Of a stretch of DNA of 64,000 bases, positions 58,928-64,000 are shown piece after piece; within the stretch, counting starts at the first letter, position 1, and the number at the start of each line of letters is the position of its first letter. The translations under genes were made by a program, and so were the position numbers. Source of the DNA: Lentzea waywayandensis (GTDB lineage: Bacteria; Actinomycetota; Actinomycetes; Mycobacteriales; Pseudonocardiaceae); contig NZ_FOYL01000012.1 in the NCBI RefSeq assembly GCF_900115955.1, positions 186,001 through 250,000 of the forward strand, in the 5' to 3' direction. Under the pieces are notes generated by a model. That model did no database searches, had not been told where the DNA came from, and saw only the letters and a program-made list of their open reading frames with translations.

Positions 58928-61900
58928 TCAGATTCCTATGTGGACGAACGGGGCCCACCACGACGGGTGGCCGGCGGACCTGTCCGGGTTCGCCGCGAGC
59001 GGTTCGACGTCACGGGTGGTGCGGCGGCCGCCGGTGTTCACGGGTGCGCCGGCCTGCTCGGCCAGCTGCGCGTACCAGTCGCGCCGGTCGGCCTCTCCGG
59101 CCAGCCGGACGCGTTGCTGCGCGGCCGAAAGTGCTCGTGCGACGGGGGTGCCGCGGGCGATCTCCTCGGCGAAGGCGACCATGGTCAGACAGCCGGCCTG
59201 GTCGTCGACCGGCCACAGCGCCACGACGGAGTGGCGCGCTCCGGCGGCGAGCAGGCCGCGGGCGAGGCCGACCACGTCGCCGCCCATCGTGATGGAACCC
59301 CGGCCCGTGTCGCAGGCCGACAGCACCGCGAGGTCGATGTCGAGCCCGACCCCGAGCAGTTCGGCGAGGGTGATCTGGTCACGGCCGGCGAGGACGAGCG
59401 CGCTCAGGTTCGGCGCCTCGTCGTCGAGCAGGCCGTGGGTCGCCATGTGCAGGATCGGGTGACGGGCCGCGAACGCGGACCGGACGCCCGCCTCGTCGGC
59501 ACGGTCACCGACGACGGCGTCGGCCTGCAGCAGGCGTGCCACGGCAAGAGCCTCGACCCGGGCACCGGGCAGCCGGTGCAGGCCGCGCGAGGGATGGGTC
59601 GCCGGATCACCGACGACCGTCGCGCCGCTGAGGCGGGGCGCGGGGCGTCCCGACAGCTGCGGGACGAGCGCGGCGGACGGCAGGTGCGACACGGCGCGGT
59701 CGTGCCCGAGCGGCCGGCCGCGATGGGGAAGCGCGTGGAACGGCAGCAGGTTCATCGTTCCGAACGGCACCACGACGATCCGGTCGTGGTGGTCGAGCAG
59801 GTGACGGACCGGGCCGAGGAGCGTGTCCGCCACGAGTTCCTCGTCGGTGGACACGCGCCGGTCGCCCTGCCAGGCGGCGTGCAGGCGGTGCATGGCGCCG
59901 GTCAGCGCCAGCGAGTCGACGTCGCGCCGCCACCCCGTGCAGGTCGTCGCGGTGAGCGCCCACACCAGCAGTTCGTCGTCGCCGAACAGGTACTCGACCA
60001 GCAGGGTGCCGGGGGCGAGGTGGTGGGCGACGGACTCGGCGGTCGCCGGCGGAAGCGAGACGGACCTGCGCCGGGTGGCACCGGGAGCGCGCCGCTCCAG
60101 GTCGGCGCCGGCCGAGTCCAGCCGGTCCTGCGCCGCTGCCAGCTCGTCGGCGGTCCGGCTGTGCACAGCGGGGTCGCGCTGACGCCACGCCGCTCGTCGC
60201 CGGTCGTAGAAGCCGATCCACTCCGCCTGTGCCTGCCGCCAGGCCCGGAAGCCGGGTGCGGCCGCCGGGGCACCTGCCGCCCAGGCGGCGTCCGCGACCA
60301 GGGCGCCGAGCGAGAACGACCGCGTGCGGTCCGCCGCGGCGAACCCGGCCGAGTGCTCTCCTCGCGCGATGGACGCCGCGGCGGCGGCCTGGTAGAGACG
60401 CCGGATCATGGCGTCGTCCAGCACGGCGACCCGGAACGCGTCGCTGGTGAGCGCCGAGAACCAGCGTTCGAACCTGACCGCGCCGTCAGCGGCGAACGAG
60501 GCCGCCTCGGTGGAACGCCCGAGCCCGAGCGCGATGCGAGCGCGCAGAACGTGGCCTTCCCAGTCCTGCCTCCAGACCGGAGAGTCCATTGTGGAGGGAA
60601 GTGTCCATTCCGCACCGAGTGCGCTCTTCGCGTTGCCGAACGCCCTGGCGTTGAGCCACAGCGTGGCGGCCTGCTCCGGGTCGATCTCGGGAGATCCGTC
60701 GAAGTACGCCCTGGTCCGGGTGAGCAGCTCGTCCCTGCGGCCCCACCCCGCCAGCACCGCGAGCGCCAGGCTGTGCCCGGCCGAGTCGGTCGCGGCCAGC
60801 GCCGCGGCGAACTCGGACTCGGCCTTCGCGGTGTCGCCTCGTTGTGCGGCGGCGAGCGCACTGGTCTGGTGGGTCATGACATCGGCCATCGCCACGACGT
60901 CGGCCAGGCAGCGGGCGGCGATGTCCACGTTCGCCTGCTCCATCGCGGCCCAGTCCTGTCCTCCCGCGTGAGGACCGCCTCGTGCCTCCCTCAGCACCGT
61001 GAGGTCGCGCTTCGCCTGTTCGATGCGTGACAACGGATCCTGGACGGGGGCGTGCAGCGGCCTGGGCCCGCCGGGCGCCCTGGCGAACAGCAGGGCGGCG
61101 CGGTCGTGCAGTCCCGCCAGGCTGTCGGGGTCCCGCTCCCTGATGAGCTGGTCGCCCAGCCAGGCCAGCAGGTGAACGACGCCCAGCCAGGTCACGGGAT
61201 CGAGCTGTCCCGTTCCCGAGAGTCCGTCGTGAGGAGCCATCCGTTCGACGAGCGTCTCCTCGATCGTCGCGATGGTGGCGCCTCTGCTGTTCAGCCGTGC
61301 GTACAACTCGCCGAGGTCGCTGATCACCGTCAGCTCGGCATCGGGGTCGCCGAGCGCGCGCACGAGCCGTCGCGACAGCTCGTAGGCCGCCAGCGATGCC
61401 TCGACGTCGCCGGCGTCGTGGAACGCGTTCGCGGCGCAGTGGACGATCCCGGCACACCCCAGCGCGAAGCTTCGGCTTCCGCCGCCGGTCACCCAGGCGG
61501 TGGCGTGGGCGACCAGGTCCGGTTGGTCCGGGGAAGGCCGTTCGTCCGAGAGGCCTGCCACCGCGAGATGGGTGAGTGCCAGCACGTGGCCCGCACCGTC
61601 AGCCGCCGCGCGAAAACCTTCAGCCGCTGCCTCGAGCGTCTCCCGAGCCGCGTCGGGGCGGCCGTCGAGGCGGTGCAGCCAGGCCAGGCGGAGGTCGGTC
61701 GAGGCGACACCGCGAGGTGAGCGCGCGGCCACGAACGCGGCCCGCGCGTTCCGGTAGTGGTCCAGGACTTGAGCCCTTGCTCGCGCATCACCGAGCACGG
61801 CCGCGTCACCCCGGGCCGCGAGGTCGAAACCCAGCGTCTCCGGTGACTGCAACGGCGTCAGAGCCGCGTCGCCGGCCGCCAGGTGGACCAGTCCGACGCT

Positions 61901-62458
61901 GAGCGCGTCCATGTCCGCAGCGCGGGAGTGGACCATCTCCAGGAGCGCAGCTGTGCGTTCATGACGGCCCGCACGGCGCTCGACGTCCGCACGCAGGAGC
62001 TCGACGTAAGCCGCTGCCGTGCCGTCACCGGCCTGCTCGGCGAGAGCTTGCCACTCGGTGATCGTCGGAAGCAGCACGGTGCCGAGCATCTGGGCGCCCT
62101 GGTCCTCACCGGCGCGGCGCGCACCGGTGGCCAGCGTCCGGAGCACCAGGGACACGGGCACGATCTCCTCGGCGACGGCGCTCAACAGGGTCCGCGCGGA
62201 CCGCGGCGTGGGTTTCGGCGGCGGGAGCACTCCGCAGTCGGTGCCGCCCGGCCACCACTGCGCGTCGAGGTAGGTCGCGCAGTACCGCAACGCTTCGACC
62301 GCGTCGTCGCCGGATCCGTTCTGGCCGAGGTCTTCCAGCAGCCGCAGCGCTCGGCGCGGTTCGCCCGCACCGATCGCGGCGCAGACCTCCTCCAGCGGTG
62401 TGCCGGCTTCCGCGGTGACCCAGAGGTCTCTGGCCAGTGCGGCGATGAGGTCCACCAC
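58928..62458 (-). CDS. CHAT-domain protease with long TPR-like helical N terminus
   Basis: 1176 aa; GTG at 62458 (a second GTG at 62455 is also possible) follows GGGGAGG and begins one base after the previous gene's stop. Residues 1-800 are helical repeats of the TPR type (AARETLEAAAEGFRAAADG, ESEFAAALAATDSAGHSLALAVLAG). The C-terminal CHAT (caspase HetF-associated with TPRs) domain has VVPFGTMNLLPFHALP, catalytic His1008 in HMATHGLLDD and Cys1049 in VLSACDTGRGS, then GGDVVGLARGLLAAGA. CHAT proteases act in CRISPR-linked and other defence systems after activation by a partner. It sits in tandem with a second CHAT gene and before a caspase gene. Confidence 0.9.
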   Translation of the reverse strand: MVDLIAALARDLWVTAEAGTPLEEVCAAIGAGEPRRALRLLEDLGQNGSGDDAVEALRYCATYLDAQWWPGGTDCGVLPPPKPTPRSARTLLSAVAEEIVPVSLVLRTLATGARRAGEDQGAQMLGTVLLPTITEWQALAEQAGDGTAAAYVELLRADVERRAGRHERTAALLEMVHSRAADMDALSVGLVHLAAGDAALTPLQSPETLGFDLAARGDAAVLGDARARAQVLDHYRNARAAFVAARSPRGVASTDLRLAWLHRLDGRPDAARETLEAAAEGFRAAADGAGHVLALTHLAVAGLSDERPSPDQPDLVAHATAWVTGGGSRSFALGCAGIVHCAANAFHDAGDVEASLAAYELSRRLVRALGDPDAELTVISDLGELYARLNSRGATIATIEETLVERMAPHDGLSGTGQLDPVTWLGVVHLLAWLGDQLIRERDPDSLAGLHDRAALLFARAPGGPRPLHAPVQDPLSRIEQAKRDLTVLREARGGPHAGGQDWAAMEQANVDIAARCLADVVAMADVMTHQTSALAAAQRGDTAKAESEFAAALAATDSAGHSLALAVLAGWGRRDELLTRTRAYFDGSPEIDPEQAATLWLNARAFGNAKSALGAEWTLPSTMDSPVWRQDWEGHVLRARIALGLGRSTEAASFAADGAVRFERWFSALTSDAFRVAVLDDAMIRRLYQAAAAASIARGEHSAGFAAADRTRSFSLGALVADAAWAAGAPAAAPGFRAWRQAQAEWIGFYDRRRAAWRQRDPAVHSRTADELAAAQDRLDSAGADLERRAPGATRRRSVSLPPATAESVAHHLAPGTLLVEYLFGDDELLVWALTATTCTGWRRDVDSLALTGAMHRLHAAWQGDRRVSTDEELVADTLLGPVRHLLDHHDRIVVVPFGTMNLLPFHALPHRGRPLGHDRAVSHLPSAALVPQLSGRPAPRLSGATVVGDPATHPSRGLHRLPGARVEALAVARLLQADAVVGDRADEAGVRSAFAARHPILHMATHGLLDDEAPNLSALVLAGRDQITLAELLGVGLDIDLAVLSACDTGRGSITMGGDVVGLARGLLAAGARHSVVALWPVDDQAGCLTMVAFAEEIARGTPVARALSAAQQRVRLAGEADRRDWYAQLAEQAGAPVNTGGRRTTRDVEPLAANPDRSAGHPSWWAPFVHIGI

Positions 62459-62459
62459 G

Positions 62460-64000
62460 TCACCTCCCCGCCCCGTCGCGCACCGAGACCGGCAACGCCG
62501 GCAGCCGGGTCGTCGGGTTGCCGTAGAGCGCGTAGGCAGCCCAGGCGATGTGGAGCTGGTTCGCTGCCAGGAGCTTCTCCCTGGTCTGCCGGACGGCCTC
62601 GCCGACGATCGCGCCGCCGAGCAGCTTCTCGTAGAAGTCCAGCGCGAACTGGGCGGCGAGATCGTCGTAGAGGGGCCACAACGCTCCGACGCACGCGCTG
62701 GCACCGCCGTAGACGAAGGCGCTCGCGAGCCCTTTGTGCTCCTCGCCGAGGTAGGTCGTGTTCGCGTCGTCGTCATCGGTGGCGACCCGGCTGCTGTCGC
62801 AGGCGTTGAGGAACACGAACGGGCTCCCGCGGGTGATGCGCTGGATCTTGTGGGCGGTGAACGGTTCCCCGCCGGCGAGCAACAACCTGCTCTCCTCCGG
62901 CTTTTCGGGACAGAACTGCGCGTGCCCGGCGTAATGGATCACGTGGTACTTGCCGGACAGCAGCGCCTCGTTGAGCGCGTACCCGGTGGCCTCGTCCCCG
63001 AACAGCGTGGTGATCCCGATCAGCTTCGACCTGCCCGCGTTCCAGGTGGTGTCGAGGTGGTTCGCGATCGCCTCGACCTCCTTCTTCGCGTGGGAGAGGT
63101 TCTTGCCGGGGTCCGCGTAGACGAGCAGGAACTTCAGCTGCCCGTCGGTGTCGCGTGGCTGGTGCTGCACGCGGCGCGGAAATCCGTGGCTCACCGGCAT
63201 GCGGGCGAACGGACGGCGCCGGCTCAGGAACTCCTCGCCGTCGTGCATCAGCTCCCACGGGATCTCGACGTCGTCGGTGGTGATCGTCAGGCTTCCCGAG
63301 GTGTCGGCGGCGAGCATCCGCTGCGTGCTTTCGGGGATCATGAGGCTGTACAACAGGTCTCCGATCGTGCGGAGCTGCTCCGCCACGTCCGTCGCCGGCG
63401 GCGTGGACGGCTGCGGCCGCTCACCGGCGTCGCGGATCCGCCCGCGGGCACCGTCGTTCACCGCGCTGGTGACCTTGTCGATGAGGCGCACGATGCTCGC
63501 TCTGTCCTGCGTGCTCACCACAGTGGTCCCGGGCAGCAAGGTTGTCGGCGAGGATTCGCCGTAGATGCGCAGCAACGAGGTGTACTGGACGAGGTCGTCC
63601 TTCCTGTCCCGTCGCAGCACAATGAGCTCGGAACGGCGCTTGAGCCGTTGGGCGTCCTCGAGCTTGTTCTGCAGCACGGCGAGGAGAGGATCGCCGTGCT
63701 TGTCCATGTACGCCTGGTCGATCCTGCCGAAACGGGCGCTCAGCTCGTTGAGCGTGACGAAGACGCGGTTGCACTGATGCGCGTCGAGTGCGCGCTTGAT
63801 CTGCAGGAGCAGCGATTCGAGAGCGACGACGTGCGTTCGGTCGTCGATCACCGAGGCGCCCTCGTTGCTCGCCTCCGCCAGTGCCGCCGTGAGCTCGGCG
63901 ACGCGAGCGGTCCAGCTGAGAACGTCGATCCTCGCCTGGGCGTGCAGGGTTTTCTGCTGCTCCAGCAAGGACTTCAGGACGGGCGCCGCCGCCTCGGCGC
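62460..64000 (-). CDS. CHAT-domain protein, 5' end beyond the right edge
   Basis: The minus-strand frame is open to the window edge (upstream codons read AEAAAPVLKSL before a TTG at 63968), so the start is outside. The visible N-terminal part is helical (VLSWTARVAELTAALAEASNEG, LLQIKRALDAHQCNRVFVTLNEL). The CHAT domain has SLTITTDDVEIPWELMHDGEEFL, catalytic His in VIHYAGHAQF and Cys in FLNACDSSR, then YGGASACVGALWPLYDD and FYEKLLGG. This is the more HetF-like or gasdermin-protease-like form of CHAT with the IPWELMHD block, unlike the TPR-type neighbour. Its TGA lies one base before the next gene's start, so the two are coupled. A function in a proteolytic cascade is inferred from context. Confidence 0.88.
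   Translation of the reverse strand, partial: AEAAAPVLKSLLEQQKTLHAQARIDVLSWTARVAELTAALAEASNEGASVIDDRTHVVALESLLLQIKRALDAHQCNRVFVTLNELSARFGRIDQAYMDKHGDPLLAVLQNKLEDAQRLKRRSELIVLRRDRKDDLVQYTSLLRIYGESSPTTLLPGTTVVSTQDRASIVRLIDKVTSAVNDGARGRIRDAGERPQPSTPPATDVAEQLRTIGDLLYSLMIPESTQRMLAADTSGSLTITTDDVEIPWELMHDGEEFLSRRRPFARMPVSHGFPRRVQHQPRDTDGQLKFLLVYADPGKNLSHAKKEVEAIANHLDTTWNAGRSKLIGITTLFGDEATGYALNEALLSGKYHVIHYAGHAQFCPEKPEESRLLLAGGEPFTAHKIQRITRGSPFVFLNACDSSRVATDDDDANTTYLGEEHKGLASAFVYGGASACVGALWPLYDDLAAQFALDFYEKLLGGAIVGEAVRQTREKLLAANQLHIAWAAYALYGNPTTRLPALPVSVRDGAGR

Noticed and set aside
53545..61030. Long plus-strand open frames (about 790 and 1270 codons) opposite the GTPase, caspase and CHAT genes.
   Set aside because: Composition is Val/Gly/Arg/His-rich without motifs, while the minus strand carries intact Walker, caspase and CHAT active sites.

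Overview
The window is high-GC actinomycete DNA. Genes abut or overlap by 1-8 bases, GTG and TTG starts are common, and there are SARP/AfsR-type regulators, WXG100 proteins, secreted glycoside hydrolases and XRE regulators paired with oxidoreductases. This mix, plus a recurrent coding palindrome (TCCACTGTGGA), suits Pseudonocardiales (the Amycolatopsis/Saccharothrix/Lentzea type). The genus cannot be fixed from the sequence. I see no rRNA, tRNA, CRISPR array, insertion sequence or phage attachment site.

Positions 1-17.4 kb hold the right part of a biosynthetic cluster that runs off the left edge. Seven plus-strand genes, all overlapping, encode a condensation-domain protein (5' end missing), a 2027-residue NRPS in which FkbH-like segments sit where adenylation domains would be (C - FkbH-like - T - C - FkbH-like - T - E-type C), an MbtH domain joined by thirteen six-residue repeats to a carrier domain, a 2-oxoacid dehydrogenase-like E1alpha/E1beta/E2 set, and a free-standing FkbH-like protein. 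Facing them on the minus strand are a SARP regulator, an MFS exporter, a branched-chain aminotransferase and a SnoaL-like protein. The likely logic is decarboxylative acyl loading through a lipoyl domain onto carriers, followed by NRPS condensation. The product is unknown.

Positions 17.5-31.6 kb are a secreted polymer-degradation region: GH76, GH9 and GH78-type hydrolases, a CPBP membrane protease, an OmpR-type two-component system, a STAND regulator and a subtilisin-like protease. Two LacI-type palindromes lie upstream of the GH76 and GH78 genes and a degenerate one lies upstream of the two-component genes. At 31.7-33 kb are an XRE regulator and a divergent tautomerase.

Positions 33-44.5 kb carry an ESX/WXG100-type toxin operon (YbaB-like protein, WXG100 protein, an 1807-residue multidomain toxin, a TNT-domain protein), followed on the same strand by an AfsR-like regulator. 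At 44.6-51 kb are a secreted Cys-rich protein, an SDR with a divergent XRE regulator, and a GH92 mannosidase plus GT4 glycosyltransferase pair.

Positions 51-64 kb form a minus-strand block that looks like a prokaryotic conflict or cell-death system. It has two CHAT-domain proteins (the first cut by the right edge), a caspase-like protease with a C-terminal hydrophobic region, a 697-base gap, then four overlapping genes: a dynamin-like GTPase, a second P-loop NTPase, a tail-anchored protein and a small protein that seems to start at CTG. This block and the adenylation-domain-free NRPS are the two most unusual parts of the window.
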